Shown piece after piece: positions 1-9,531 of a DNA stretch of 64,000 nt. The notes beneath the pieces were generated by a model that saw only the letters and a program-made list of their open reading frames with translations, was not told the DNA's origin and ran no database searches. A program made the position numbers and the translations under genes. Source of the stretch: Flavobacteriales bacterium 33_180_T64 (GTDB taxonomy: Bacteria; Bacteroidota; Bacteroidia; Flavobacteriales; Flavobacteriaceae); NCBI GenBank assembly GCA_002162685.1, contig MAAQ01000018.1:1-64000 (forward strand), read 5' to 3'. The stretch's first letter is position 1, and the number at the start of each line of letters is the position of its first letter.

Positions 1-1529
1 AGAATCCACAGATCAGCATCGAGAAGACTTCAAGTTTAGACTTAGGTGTTGATGGTGTTGTAAGTGTAGGAGATGTTATTACCTATACCTATACAGTAAG
101 CAACACAGGAGACGTGACTTTATATGATGTAAGTGTATCGGAAGATGCAGGTTCTTTTACAGGAACCGGAACATTACCAGTACCAGTTTATGTAAGTGGC
201 GGATCAGATATTGATTTAGATGCCGACTTAGAAGACTTAAGTGTAGGAGTTGGAACGATAGTTTACAGTGCAACTTATACAATCACACAGGCAGATATAG
301 ATACAGGTATTGTTACTAACCAAGCAACAGCAGATGGAACTGATCCATTAGGTAATGTAGTTACCGATGATAGTGATGATCCAACAGATGCTACAGATAC
401 AGATAACAATGGCGATGGAGAACCAGATGATGCAACAGATACAGACCTTCCGCAAGAACCAATGCTAGATGTTACGAAAGTTGCAGATATATTAGATAAT
501 GGAGACGGTGTGATTGGTGTAGGTGATGTTATAACATATACGATAACCGTTAATAACTCTGGTAATGTAACTTTAAGTAATGTAGCTATTGTAGATACGT
601 TTACTGATGCTAATAATATTCCTTTAACTCTAGATTCAGGACCAACATATGTGAGTTCAGATTTAGGTAGTGCAGAAGGTGATTTGTTAGTAGGAGAAAC
701 AGCAACATACACAGCAACATATACTATTATACAAGATGATGTTGATGCTGGAGGAGTAATTAATAGTGTTGTAGCAACAGCAGATGATACCGATGGTATT
801 ACAATTAGTGATACGAGTAATGATGGTGATGATACCGATGGAAATGTTGATGATGATCCAACAGAAACTTTTACAGATTCTGATTTTGATTTATCTGTAA
901 TTAAAGAAGTTGATATTGCTGAGCCAATTATTGGAGATGAAGTCACATTTACTATTACTGTTTCTAATGAAGGATTTGTAACAGCTACAGGTGTTGTAAT
1001 TGACGAAGTCATACCAAGTGGTTATACTTTTGTATCTGCAATAACAACAGCAGGAACATATTCAGACTTTGATGGAGAATGGATCATTGGTCAATTAAAT
1101 CCAGGTCAAGTTGAAATATTACAAATTACAGTTGAAGTATTAGGCTTTGGAGATTATTTAAATACAGCGAGTATTGCCGATTTTTCTGGAGGTGATGATC
1201 AGAATGAGAATAATGATAGTGATTCTATTGGAGTAGATCCAATATGTTTAACGATCTATAATGAATTCTCACCAAACGGAGACGGTATTAATGATGTCTT
1301 TGTTATTGATTGTATAGAGACATTCCCAAGCAATACGTTAGAGATTTATAACAGATGGGGAAATATCGTTTATGAAGCTAAAGGCTATAGAAATGATTGG
1401 AGAGGAACATCTAACGGAAGAGCTGTTTTAAGTGAAGGTGATAAATTACCAGTAGGAACGTACTACTATATAATTGATTTAGGAAACGGTTCCGAACCAA
1501 GAGTTGGATGGTTATATTTAAATAGATAA
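1..1529 (+). CDS. DUF11-repeat surface protein with type B (CHU_C) type IX sorting domain, 5' truncated
   Basis: The reading frame is open from base 3, so the true start lies before the window and only the last ~509 residues are seen. They hold DUF11-like beta-sandwich repeats (motifs such as [16 protein letters not shown] and [11 protein letters not shown]), very rich in Asp and Thr, as in calcium-rich bacterial adhesins. The final ~90 residues are a gliding-motility-type C-terminal domain ([35 protein letters not shown]), which marks the protein for export through the outer membrane by the type IX system. The PorP/SprF gene 30 bases downstream is the usual partner of type B substrates. Role inferred: secreted or surface-attached adhesin. 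Ligand unknown. Confidence 0.9.
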   Translation, partial: NPQISIEKTSSLDLGVDGVVSVGDVITYTYTVSNTGDVTLYDVSVSEDAGSFTGTGTLPVPVYVSGGSDIDLDADLEDLSVGVGTIVYSATYTITQADIDTGIVTNQATADGTDPLGNVVTDDSDDPTDATDTDNNGDGEPDDATDTDLPQEPMLDVTKVADILDNGDGVIGVGDVITYTITVNNSGNVTLSNVAIVDTFTDANNIPLTLDSGPTYVSSDLGSAEGDLLVGETATYTATYTIIQDDVDAGGVINSVVATADDTDGITISDTSNDGDDTDGNVDDDPTETFTDSDFDLSVIKEVDIAEPIIGDEVTFTITVSNEGFVTATGVVIDEVIPSGYTFVSAITTAGTYSDFDGEWIIGQLNPGQVEILQITVEVLGFGDYLNTASIADFSGGDDQNENNDSDSIGVDPICLTIYNEFSPNGDGINDVFVIDCIETFPSNTLEIYNRWGNIVYEAKGYRNDWRGTSNGRAVLSEGDKLPVGTYYYIIDLGNGSEPRVGWLYLNR

Positions 1530-1559
1530 TTAATAAGGCAAGATTAAAACAATATTAAA

Positions 1560-2492
1560 ATGATACAAAAATCATCAATATTAAAAGGTTTAGTACTGTT
1601 AGTGTTATGCGTACTAACAATTAATACTAGTTTTGCACAGCAAGACCCTCAGTATACTCAGTATATGTATAATACAATGAGTGTTAACCCTGCATATGCT
1701 GGACAAAGAGAAGTGTTAAGTATTACTGGTTTACACCGAACACAATGGGTTGGAATCGATGGTGCACCACAGACGCAAACATTTGGTATTCATAAACCAT
1801 TAAGAAATGATAAAATAGGTCTTGGATTATCTATAGTTAACGATGCTTTAGGTCCCGTTAATGAATTCTATGTTGATGCGAATTTTTCATATACAATTCA
1901 AGTCAGTGAAAATAGTACTAAGCTGTCTTTCGGAGTTAAAGGTGGTATTCATAGCTTGACTTCAGATTGGAGTGAAGGTGTGATTCAACAAGTAGGAGAT
2001 CCTACTTTTGCTGATAACCTTAGTGTATTTTCGCCAACAATTGGAGCCGGATTATATTTGCATAACCGTAAATGGTATGTTGGATTATCAGTCCCAAATT
2101 TCTTAAATACAGAGCATTTTGACGATAGCCAAATTTCAATAGCTAAAGAGCGAATGAACTATTATTTAATAGCAGGTTATGTGTTTGATTTAAGTGAAAA
2201 CACAAAATTAAAACCAGCAGCATTATTAAAAGCAGTATCAGGAGCGCCAATCATTGCAGATGTTTCAGCGAACTTCTTATTTAATGATAAGGTTACTTTA
2301 GGAGCAGCTTGGCGATGGGACGATTCTATAAGTGGATTAGTAGGCTTTCAATTTTCTGACGGCTTGTATATTGGGTACTCTTATGATGCAACAACAACAA
2401 ACTTGAATAATTATAACAGCGGTTCACATGAAATCATGTTACGATTTGAATTACAAAAAGTAGGTAGAATATTATCACCAAGATTCTTCTAA
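1560..2492 (+). CDS. PorP/SprF family type IX secretion outer-membrane protein
   Basis: 310 residues with a signal peptide (MIQKSSILKG...SFAQ) followed by the family hallmark QDPQYTQYMYNTMSVNPAYAG. The rest is alternating beta-strand sequence expected of a 14-stranded outer-membrane barrel, ending in an aromatic residue (SPRFF). PorP/SprF proteins bind particular type B C-terminal domains and hold or route the substrate at the cell surface. Position between the adhesin and a PorE-like gene, with gaps of 30 and 4 bases, supports one operon dedicated to that adhesin. The pairing itself is inference from family knowledge. Confidence 0.92.
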   Translation: MIQKSSILKGLVLLVLCVLTINTSFAQQDPQYTQYMYNTMSVNPAYAGQREVLSITGLHRTQWVGIDGAPQTQTFGIHKPLRNDKIGLGLSIVNDALGPVNEFYVDANFSYTIQVSENSTKLSFGVKGGIHSLTSDWSEGVIQQVGDPTFADNLSVFSPTIGAGLYLHNRKWYVGLSVPNFLNTEHFDDSQISIAKERMNYYLIAGYVFDLSENTKLKPAALLKAVSGAPIIADVSANFLFNDKVTLGAAWRWDDSISGLVGFQFSDGLYIGYSYDATTTNLNNYNSGSHEIMLRFELQKVGRILSPRFF

Positions 2493-2496
2493 AAAA

Positions 2497-4473
2497 ATGA
2501 TTATGAAAACACACAAAATTATATGTATCCTAGCGCTAAGTTTTGTTTTTTCTATGGGATATTCTCAAAAAGGAAAAGTAAGACAGGCTAATAAAGAGTA
2601 TGATAATTTAGCGTACTTGAAAACGAGTGAAATTCTTTTAGAAGTCGCTAATAATGGATATAAATCAGTCGATTTATTACAAAAATTAGCCAACTCCTTC
2701 TATTTCAATAACCAAATGGAAGAAGCAGCGAAATGGTATGGTGAATTAATGACTATTAGTGAAGATGTCGATCCAGAGTATTACTTTAGATATGCACAGG
2801 CATTGAAATCTATTAAAAATTATTCAGAAGCTGATTCATGGATGAAAAAATTCGTTCAAGCTGATCGTAGTGATTTACGAGGAAGAGCTTTTTCTTCAAC
2901 TGTAGATTATATCACTATGATTGATGACGTGAGTAGAGAATTTGAGGTTAATAATTTAGAGATTAATTCTGAAAATTCAGATTTTGGAACCACACAGTAT
3001 AAAAACCAATTAGTATTTGCATCTTCTCGTGGAAGTGGTCAAAAATATAAATGGAATGAGCAACCTTATCTTGATTTGTATGCTGCAGAAAAGCAAGAAG
3101 ACGGGACTTATACTAATGTAACAGAATTTGATGATTTTATCAATACTAAATTTCACGAATCTACAGTTGCATTTACGCCAGATGATCAAGTGATGTATTT
3201 TACACGTAATAATTACTTTAATAAAGAGTATAAAAATGATGAAGATGGTACAAACCGTTTAAAGGTTTTTAAAGCGACTTTAAATGCAGATGAAGAATGG
3301 GATGATATTGAGTCTATACATTTTAATAGTGATGCTTATAGTGTAGCGCATCCAACAATTAATGTGAAAGGTACAAAGATGTATTTTGCTTCAGACATGG
3401 AAGGGACTCTCGGTGCATCTGATATCTTTGAAGTAGATATTAATGAAGATGGTTCACTAGGTGACCCTATTAATTTAGGAGCAGCTGTAAACACAGAAGG
3501 TCATGAAACATTTCCTTTTATTAATTCTGATGGTGATTTATATATCTCATCTAATGGGTTTAATGGTTTAGGCGGTTTAGACGTTTATGTTATTATAGAT
3601 TTTGAAAATAAAAGAGCTTTAAGGCAACCGATGTCTCTAGAAAATGTTGGTAAACCTATTAATAGTTCTAAAGATGATTTTGGTTACTATGAAAACCTTG
3701 GAACCAAAGAAGGTTTCTTTACATCTAATAGAGATGGTGGTAAAGGAGATGATGATATTTATGGTTTTGTAATTCCTGAATGTGAGCAAATTCTTGAAGG
3801 TATTGTTAAAGATCAAGATACTCAAGAATTATTATCAGGTGCTAAAGTGACATTATTGGATGCTGAAGGTAATGAACTTGAACAACAAATTGTTGGTGCT
3901 AATGCATCATATAAATTTGAGAAATTAGAATGTGAAAAAGAGTATTTAATTCGTGTAGAGCTTGATGAGTTTGCTACAGTCGAAGAACGTTTTATGACGC
4001 CTAAGAGAAAGCAAGACCTAGTTATAGCATTAGAACTTGAAAGAGATGAAGTAACCTTAGAACCATGCGCAGATTTAGCTAAAATATTAGATATCCCAAT
4101 TATCTATTTTGATTTTGATAAATCTAATATTCGTTATGATGCCGAAATTGAATTACAAAAAGTATTAGCTGTATTAAATAAATATCCAACAATTACTATT
4201 GATATTAGAAGTCATACAGATTGTAGAGGAACAGCATCGTACAATGAAAAATTATCTGATAGTAGAGCAAAATCTACACGACAATATTTAATTGATAATG
4301 GCATAACTGCAGAGCGTTTAACAGCTAAAGGTTATGGTGAATCTCGTTTAGTAAACGATTGTGGCTGTGAACCTACAAATGCATCTAACTGTTCAGAAGA
4401 AGAACACCAATTAAACAGACGTAGTGAATTTATTATTACAAGTATTAATGGAGAAAAGTGTCCAGAAAATTAG
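2497..4473 (+). CDS. PorE-like OmpA family protein (TPR, PD40 propeller, CarboxypepD_reg, OmpA)
   Basis: 658 residues, exported (signal ends near GYSQ). Order of parts: TPR-like helices at about 30-130; PD40/WD40-like propeller blades at about 150-425 (LVFASSRGSG, MYFASDMEG, GFFTSNRDGGKGDDDIYGF); a carboxypeptidase-regulatory beta-sandwich at about 430-510 (EGIVKDQDTQELLSGAKV); and a C-terminal OmpA peptidoglycan-binding domain at about 535-655 (YFDFDKSNIRYDAEIEL, HTDCRGTASYNEKLSDSRA). This is the architecture of PorE, which ties the type IX machinery or its substrates to peptidoglycan. An alternative start is ATG at 2503. The gene is the last of a three-gene operon and is followed by a terminator. 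Confidence 0.9.
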   Translation: MIMKTHKIICILALSFVFSMGYSQKGKVRQANKEYDNLAYLKTSEILLEVANNGYKSVDLLQKLANSFYFNNQMEEAAKWYGELMTISEDVDPEYYFRYAQALKSIKNYSEADSWMKKFVQADRSDLRGRAFSSTVDYITMIDDVSREFEVNNLEINSENSDFGTTQYKNQLVFASSRGSGQKYKWNEQPYLDLYAAEKQEDGTYTNVTEFDDFINTKFHESTVAFTPDDQVMYFTRNNYFNKEYKNDEDGTNRLKVFKATLNADEEWDDIESIHFNSDAYSVAHPTINVKGTKMYFASDMEGTLGASDIFEVDINEDGSLGDPINLGAAVNTEGHETFPFINSDGDLYISSNGFNGLGGLDVYVIIDFENKRALRQPMSLENVGKPINSSKDDFGYYENLGTKEGFFTSNRDGGKGDDDIYGFVIPECEQILEGIVKDQDTQELLSGAKVTLLDAEGNELEQQIVGANASYKFEKLECEKEYLIRVELDEFATVEERFMTPKRKQDLVIALELERDEVTLEPCADLAKILDIPIIYFDFDKSNIRYDAEIELQKVLAVLNKYPTITIDIRSHTDCRGTASYNEKLSDSRAKSTRQYLIDNGITAERLTAKGYGESRLVNDCGCEPTNASNCSEEEHQLNRRSEFIITSINGEKCPEN

Positions 4474-4507
4474 TCTAGGCCTTATATTATCCTATTAAAT
4501 AAAAGTT

Positions 4508-4537
4508 AAAAGCTGTCTTTTTCAAGGCAGCTTTTTT
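4508..4537 (+). terminator. Rho-independent terminator after the type IX operon
   Basis: Inverted repeat AAAAGCTGTC / GGCAGCTTTT (one G-U pair) with an 8-base loop, followed by six T. It lies 35 bases after the PorE-like stop codon. Confidence 0.8.
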
Positions 4538-4581
4538 ATTTGTAATGAAAATGTGGATTTAAGTTGTTATTTTTGTTAGCT

Positions 4582-5106
4582 ATGAGTGAAGAACGCGTAA
4601 TTCTTGTAAATGAAAATGATGAGCAAATTGGCACTATGCCAAAGCTAGAAGCTCATGAGAAAGCAGTGTTGCATCGTGCATTTTCGGTATTTGTTTTTAA
4701 TGATAAAAACGAATTAATGTTACAGCAACGCGCTAAGCACAAATACCATTCGCCCTTATTATGGACCAATACATGCTGTAGCCATCAAAGAGAAGGAGAA
4801 ACTAATTTGGAGGCAGGAAAACGACGTTTAATGGAAGAAATGGGATTTGTCGTAGATTTAAAGGAAACCATCTCATTTATATATAAGGCACCATTTGATA
4901 ATGGATTAACAGAACATGAGTTTGATCATGTTATGATTGGCCATTTTAATAATGAACCAACAATTAATCCAGATGAAGTAGAATCTTGGAAATGGATGTC
5001 ATTAGAAACAGTTAAAATCGATATAGAATCGCATCCAGAATTGTATACAGCATGGTTTAAAATTATTTTCGATAAGTTTTATGAACATATAAATATCACT
5101 AAGTAA
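4582..5106 (+). CDS. idi: Isopentenyl-diphosphate delta-isomerase, type 1
   Basis: 174 residues from ATG at 4582. An in-frame TTG at 4564 would add six hydrophobic residues but overlaps a promoter-like box. Nudix-fold enzyme that interconverts IPP and DMAPP for isoprenoid synthesis. Visible motifs are the catalytic Cys in NTCCSHQ, the Nudix-like segment GETNLEAGKRRLMEEMG, and the catalytic Glu region EVESWKWM. It overlaps the next gene by one base (TAATG). A TATTTTTG box at 4568-4575 ends only seven bases before the ATG, so the mRNA may have almost no leader. Confidence 0.93.
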   Translation: MSEERVILVNENDEQIGTMPKLEAHEKAVLHRAFSVFVFNDKNELMLQQRAKHKYHSPLLWTNTCCSHQREGETNLEAGKRRLMEEMGFVVDLKETISFIYKAPFDNGLTEHEFDHVMIGHFNNEPTINPDEVESWKWMSLETVKIDIESHPELYTAWFKIIFDKFYEHINITK

Positions 5107-5516
5107 TGCGAGTAACGGTTAGTAGAAAAGCACATTTTAACGCAGCACATCGTTTATATCGTAAAGATTGGAGCTTTGATAAAAATGTAGAGGTTTTTGG
5201 AAAATGTAATAATCCAAATTTTCATGGACATAACTATGAATTGATTGTTAGTGTTACAGGGGAGATTGATAAAGAAACAGGTTATGTTATTGATATGAAA
5301 ATATTGAAAGACATTATTAAAACTGAAATAGAAGATGCTTTTGATCACAAAAATCTTAATCTGGAAGTTCCAGAATTAAAAGACCTAAATCCAACTGCCG
5401 AAAACGTTGTTGTTGTGATTTATAATAAAATAAAACCTAAATTGAATCCTGTTTTTGATGTAGAGATTACTTTATATGAAACACCGCGAAATTTCGTAAC
5501 CTATTCTGGAAAATGA
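5106..5516 (+). CDS. queD: 6-carboxytetrahydropterin synthase / 6-pyruvoyltetrahydropterin synthase family
   Basis: 136 residues, full length. Zn-binding His residues are visible in FNAAHRL and in FHGHNYEL, and the catalytic Cys in FGKCNNPNFHGH. The family converts 7,8-dihydroneopterin triphosphate to carboxytetrahydropterin (queuosine/7-deazaguanine path) or to pyruvoyl-tetrahydropterin. QueD is the commoner role in bacteria, but no other queuosine gene is nearby, so the exact reaction is inferred. Translationally coupled to idi upstream and manA downstream through start/stop overlaps. Confidence 0.88.
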   Translation: MRVTVSRKAHFNAAHRLYRKDWSFDKNVEVFGKCNNPNFHGHNYELIVSVTGEIDKETGYVIDMKILKDIIKTEIEDAFDHKNLNLEVPELKDLNPTAENVVVVIYNKIKPKLNPVFDVEITLYETPRNFVTYSGK

Positions 5517-6484
5517 AAAAAACACTATACCCATTAAAGTTTCAACCCATTTTAAAAGATAAAATTTGGGGAGGAAAAAAGTTAAAAACACTCCTTAATA
5601 AGGCATCTGACTTATCTGATATGGGAGAAAGTTGGGAGATTAGTGATGTCGATGGTGATACTTCAATTGTAAGTAATGGTGCTTTAAAAGAACAAAGTTT
5701 AAAAACACTTTTAGAAACTTATAAAGGGGACTTAATTGGCGAAAAGAATTATAAAGTTTTTGGCAATAAGTTTCCATTACTAATTAAATTTATAGACGCT
5801 AAAGAAGATTTATCTATTCAATTGCATCCCAATGATGAGCTAGCTGCAAAACGTCATAATTCCTTCGGGAAAACAGAAATGTGGTACGTGATGCAAGCAG
5901 ATGAAGATGCTAATTTGATTGTAGGATTCAATCAGGAAATGACATCAGAAAAATATTTAAAACATTTAGAGAATAAAACACTTACAGAAATTCTAAATTT
6001 TGATAAAGCAAAAACAGGGGATACCTATTTTATAGACGTCGGTCGTGTTCATGCTATTGGAGCAGGAGTGATGCTGGCCGAAATTCAGCAAACAAGTGAT
6101 GTAACCTATCGTGTTTATGATTGGGATCGTGTAGATAATGAAGGTAATGAACGTGAACTTCATAATGATTTAGCTATCGATGCGTTTAATTTTGACATGC
6201 CAGATGATTATAGAGTTGATTACCAAAAGCTAAAAAACACATCAAATGCTATGGTAAGTTGCCCATATTTCACAACAAATTTTCTTCATGTAACAGATTT
6301 AGTTTTAAAATCAAACACAAAAGATTCATTTGTGATATATATATGTGTAGAAGGTGAAGTGACTATTGAAACAGAAACTTCTTTAGATATAATTAAACAA
6401 GGTGAAACACTATTAATTCCTGCGGTATTAAATCATTATAAAATAACCTCTAGTAACGCAAAACTATTAGAAGTTTATGTGTAA
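5513..6484 (+). CDS. manA: Mannose-6-phosphate isomerase, class I
   Basis: 323 residues, the length of the short Bacillus-type class I phosphomannose isomerases. Cupin-fold Zn enzyme interconverting fructose-6-phosphate and mannose-6-phosphate for mannose use or GDP-sugar synthesis. Zn-site segments visible are SIQLHPNDELAAKRH, FGKTEMWYV and DVGRVHAIGAGVMLAEIQQTSDVTYRVYDWDR. The ATG overlaps the stop of queD (ATGA). A second cupin half follows at about 235-323. Confidence 0.92.
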   Translation: MKKTLYPLKFQPILKDKIWGGKKLKTLLNKASDLSDMGESWEISDVDGDTSIVSNGALKEQSLKTLLETYKGDLIGEKNYKVFGNKFPLLIKFIDAKEDLSIQLHPNDELAAKRHNSFGKTEMWYVMQADEDANLIVGFNQEMTSEKYLKHLENKTLTEILNFDKAKTGDTYFIDVGRVHAIGAGVMLAEIQQTSDVTYRVYDWDRVDNEGNERELHNDLAIDAFNFDMPDDYRVDYQKLKNTSNAMVSCPYFTTNFLHVTDLVLKSNTKDSFVIYICVEGEVTIETETSLDIIKQGETLLIPAVLNHYKITSSNAKLLEVYV

Positions 6485-6510
6485 TTTTGCAGCAAATAAA
6501 TTATAATATT

Positions 6511-6780
6511 ATGGCAAACGTAAGAGACTTAAAAAAAGACATCAATTTTGTTTTAGGAGACATCATTGAAGCTGTTTATGTATGGGAATACAATAATACA
6601 GATAAAGACACGAAGAAGAGTGAAGCAATAATTGATGAAGCTATAGCAACATTTGATGCCTTAATCGCTAAGGTTAACGATAAAAAAGTTGAAAATAAGA
6701 AGGCGCATTTTAAAGCGATAAATAGTGAGCTTGAAACAAAAGGATTAGCACTTATTGAGAAAATCAATAAACTTAACTAA
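6511..6780 (+). CDS. Small uncharacterised helical protein
   Basis: 89 residues from ATG at 6511 (an in-frame TTG at 6487 is less likely). Highly charged, probably all helical, no signal peptide or membrane segment (VRDLKKDINFVLGDIIEAVY ... LALIEKINKLN). It follows manA by 26 bases. I do not recognise a characterised family; homologues of unknown function are expected in Flavobacteriaceae. The cytosolic location is inferred from composition. Confidence 0.75.
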   Translation: MANVRDLKKDINFVLGDIIEAVYVWEYNNTDKDTKKSEAIIDEAIATFDALIAKVNDKKVENKKAHFKAINSELETKGLALIEKINKLN

Positions 6781-6796
6781 TTTTTTTCAAGAGTAG

Positions 6797-6826
6797 TTGT
6801 GAATTTGATTTTCAATGCTATATTTG
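6797..6826 (+). promoter_or_regulatory. Promoter of tRNA-Thr (TTG-N19-TATATTTG)
   Basis: TTG at 6797-6799 and TATATTTG at 6819-6826, separated by 19 bases, match the Bacteroidota housekeeping promoter pattern (TTG / TAnnTTTG). The box ends 13 bases before the mature tRNA. Confidence 0.65.
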
Positions 6827-6839
6827 CACCTCTTAAAAA

Positions 6840-6913
6840 GCCGATGTAGCTCAGCTGGCTAGAGCAGCTGATTTGTAATCAGCAGGTCGTGGGTTCGAGT
6901 CCCTCCATCGGCT
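6840..6913 (+). tRNA. tRNA-Thr (anticodon TGT)
   Basis: Cloverleaf of 74 nt: acceptor GCCGATG / CATCGGC, D arm around AGCTCAGCTGGC, anticodon stem GCTGA / TCAGC with loop TTTGTAA giving anticodon TGT (Thr ACA), and T arm with GGTTCGAGTCC. The CCA end is not encoded (followed by TCAAAA). Confidence 0.95.
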
Positions 6914-6920
6914 CAAAAAA

Positions 6921-6949
6921 AATCCCAAACATTATGTTTGGGATTTTTT
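6921..6949. terminator. Bidirectional terminator between tRNA-Thr and the convergent lipoprotein gene
   Basis: AATCCCAAACA / TGTTTGGGATT, 11 bp stem with a 3-base loop. A T run follows on the plus strand and an A run precedes it, so it can serve the tRNA (plus) and the minus-strand gene ending at 6975. Confidence 0.85.
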
Positions 6950-6974
6950 ATTCTTATAAAGCTAAAACTTAGTC

Positions 6975-7664
6975 TTACTTTCTCTCTTCTATAAGAGCTT
7001 TTAATTGCTTACCATATTTTGATGCTTTAATGGCGTCGGTTAAAGCATTATAGATTTCTTCTAAAAATTTCACGCTAGTATTTGGAACTTCACTTATTGC
7101 TAAATAAGGAGAAACTTCACTTTCTGGGTGATTTACAGCAAAGTTAATTGTATAGAGATATTTTCGTTTTAAGAGGTTGTCAAAATCTTTTTGTAAGGCT
7201 AAAGTTTTAACAGTGTCTTGAACTCTTTGAGATTCTAAACTTTCTTTTATCATGTCTAAATTTTTATTATTAAATTTTGACATCATCACTAAATACTCAT
7301 CTAAAGTTTCTTGTTGTTTTGACCCTTTTATAGTCGCATCAAAATTGAAATTTTTTAAAGTTGAATTAATTTCAGTGATTCCTTTATCTGCAAAAAAGAC
7401 AACTGTTCCTTCTTGATTATCGTTTTTATTAAGTATTAAGAATAATATTTCTGGTTCGTCTAGGCTTGTATGTAGTTCAAAATTTGAGCTTCCATTAATA
7501 TGTAATGAATCAACAGTTACCATTATAGTATCTTGTTGTTTCTGTAAGTAAACGGTTCCTTTTTTTAAGCCTTTTACATGGCCTTTGAGCGTGAAATCAT
7601 GTTGAGTCTCTTTTCCGCAAGAAAAAAGTAAAAGTCCAATTAATACGACAATAAAATGCTTCAT
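6975..7664 (-). CDS. DUF4369 domain lipoprotein
   Basis: 229 residues. A short hydrophobic leader ends in LLLFSC, a lipobox with Cys16, so it should be lipidated and held in a membrane facing the periplasm. The N-terminal ~100 residues (FTLKGHVKGLKKGTVYLQK ... ADKGITEINSTL) fit DUF4369, a beta domain often fused to a thioredoxin fold in Bacteroidota. Here the thioredoxin part is absent and a helical tail follows. Function unknown. It lies 49 bases downstream of the DUF819 gene on the same strand and may be co-transcribed. Confidence 0.82.
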   Translation of the reverse strand: MKHFIVVLIGLLLFSCGKETQHDFTLKGHVKGLKKGTVYLQKQQDTIMVTVDSLHINGSSNFELHTSLDEPEILFLILNKNDNQEGTVVFFADKGITEINSTLKNFNFDATIKGSKQQETLDEYLVMMSKFNNKNLDMIKESLESQRVQDTVKTLALQKDFDNLLKRKYLYTINFAVNHPESEVSPYLAISEVPNTSVKFLEEIYNALTDAIKASKYGKQLKALIEERK

Positions 7665-7713
7665 TTAGTTTGGTTTTTAAGAGCGCAAATATCCTATAAT
7701 TATTTGTCAAATA

Positions 7714-9459
7714 CTAACCTGCTGCGGCTAATTCCATTAAAATGGTACAGCCAATTGCAGCTATAGTTCCTATTGCATATCCAAATACAGCAAGTAAAAC
7801 ACCAACAGTAGCTAAAGATGGATGGAAAGCAGAAGCGACAATAGGTGCAGAAGCAGCACCACCAACATTAGCCTGACTCCCGACAGCTAAAAAGAAATAA
7901 GGAGCTTTAATGAGTTTTGCTACACCAATGAGTAGTAAGGCATGAATAGTCATCCAAACGACACCTATAGCGATAAGACCTAAGTTGTCAAAAATAAGTG
8001 CTAAATCCATTTTCATACCTATAGTTGCTACTAGAATGTATATAAATACACTACCAAATTTACTTGCTCCAGCACCTTCATAATTCTTTGCTTTTGTAAA
8101 AGATAATAATATGGCAATGAGTGTTGCAATGCTTATCATCCAAAAGAAAGAAGATCCTAAAAAAGTAAATATATTTTTAGTGGTTTCAGAATTTATATTA
8201 GCAACTTTATTTTCGAAGAAAGGTGCTAAGAAACCTGAGCATAAATGAGCTATGCTAACAGTTCCAAACGCTATTGCTCCAATAACCATAATATCACTAA
8301 GGGATGGATTACGTTTTACTTTTTCTGAGAAAGTAGACATCTTTTCTTTTAATTCTTCTATAGATGATGTATCAGCTTTTAGCCATTTGTTAATTCGTTT
8401 TCGTTTTCCTATTCCTAGTAATATAATTGCCATCCAAATGTTGGCGACAACAATATCTACGAAAACCATCCCTCCATAAAGACGTTGATTATAACCGTAA
8501 ATTTCTAACATGGCAGTTTGGTTGGCGCCACCACCAATCCAGCTTCCTGCTAATGTAGAAAGACCTCTCCATACAGCATCTGGTCCAATACCACCAACGG
8601 TTTCTGGTGAAACTGTGGCAATTAATAATATTGCAATTGGTCCTCCAATAACAATTCCTAAAGTTCCTGTAAAAAACATAACAAGCGCTTTCCATCCTAA
8701 GTTAAAAACAGCTTTTAAATCAATACTCAAAGTCATTAAAACTAAAGCAGCGGGCAGTAAGTAACGACTAGCCATATAATATAAACTAGAACTGTGCTCA
8801 ACAATTTTTTGGTCTTTAGAAATGCTCTCCCATTCAGGGGAAATTAATCCTGTAGTGGTTAGAATAGCAGGTAACATATAAGCGATAAATAGGCCAGGAA
8901 CTATTTTGTAGAATTTTTTCCAAAAGCCTCCTTGGATAGATTCGGTAAGAAAAACAAAGCCTAAAGCAAGCATTAAAAGGCCAAATATAATAGTGTCTTT
9001 AGTGACAAGAGGCGCTTTTATGAATGCAGTAGATTTCTTATTGATAATATCAACGTTTACTTTTTTTCCATGGTTTAAAAACAAGACATTGCTAATCTCT
9101 AAAATCTGTTCGTTAATAAAACTTTCATCTGATTTTATAACAACTTGAATTAAATGCTCTGATTTTGATGTAAATAAGGTTTCAGAATCAAATTTTATGA
9201 CAGCACTATAATTTGAAATTTCAGAAATAACAGCTTTGTTTTCATAATTTAATATGTCTTTAATTTTAGCTATCGAGTCTCTTGTTGTTACTGTAAAGGA
9301 AAATTCAGTAAAGTTTAGTTTATCTATTGAAATAGGTATAGCAAAAGATTTAGAACTGTTTTCATTTACACTGCCAACAGTTAATGTTTGCCCTTGTGTG
9401 GTATTTGAAAATAAGAATAGAAATAAGAGTAAAATACTGAAATTAGAAATCGCTTTCAT
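7714..9459 (-). CDS. DUF819 family membrane protein with exported N-terminal domain
   Basis: 581 residues. A signal peptide (MKAISNFSILLLFLFLF...TQG) and ~125 residues of predicted extracytoplasmic beta sequence precede the membrane part. From about residue 150 there are ten or so hydrophobic segments with the DUF819 signature GGIGPDAVWRGLSTLAGSWIGGGANQTAM and a second conserved stretch GSQANVGGAASAPIVASAFHPSLA. DUF819 proteins resemble secondary transporters with two Gly-rich crossing loops; the substrate is unknown. Family members are usually ~400 residues, so the N-terminal domain is an addition. Confidence 0.85.
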   Translation of the reverse strand: MKAISNFSILLLFLFLFSNTTQGQTLTVGSVNENSSKSFAIPISIDKLNFTEFSFTVTTRDSIAKIKDILNYENKAVISEISNYSAVIKFDSETLFTSKSEHLIQVVIKSDESFINEQILEISNVLFLNHGKKVNVDIINKKSTAFIKAPLVTKDTIIFGLLMLALGFVFLTESIQGGFWKKFYKIVPGLFIAYMLPAILTTTGLISPEWESISKDQKIVEHSSSLYYMASRYLLPAALVLMTLSIDLKAVFNLGWKALVMFFTGTLGIVIGGPIAILLIATVSPETVGGIGPDAVWRGLSTLAGSWIGGGANQTAMLEIYGYNQRLYGGMVFVDIVVANIWMAIILLGIGKRKRINKWLKADTSSIEELKEKMSTFSEKVKRNPSLSDIMVIGAIAFGTVSIAHLCSGFLAPFFENKVANINSETTKNIFTFLGSSFFWMISIATLIAILLSFTKAKNYEGAGASKFGSVFIYILVATIGMKMDLALIFDNLGLIAIGVVWMTIHALLLIGVAKLIKAPYFFLAVGSQANVGGAASAPIVASAFHPSLATVGVLLAVFGYAIGTIAAIGCTILMELAAAG

Positions 9460-9499
9460 ATAAAAAGTTTAGAAGCGCAAAATACCAAAATAAAAGCGC

Positions 9500-9531
9500 A
9501 AAAAAAAAACGACTTATTTAAGAGTCGTTTT
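9500..9531 (-). terminator. Terminator overlapping the end of the ribbon-helix-helix gene
   Basis: Stem AAAACGACT / AGTCGTTTT with an 8-base loop; on the minus strand it is followed by ten T. The 5' arm is formed by the last codons of the upstream gene. Confidence 0.8.

Noticed and set aside
275-1012. 245-codon minus-strand ORF opposite the DUF11 adhesin
   Set aside because: Its Ser/Val/Thr-rich translation is the mirror of the Asp/Thr-rich repeat protein. The sense frame carries DUF11 repeats and a sorting domain, so the antisense frame is a shadow.
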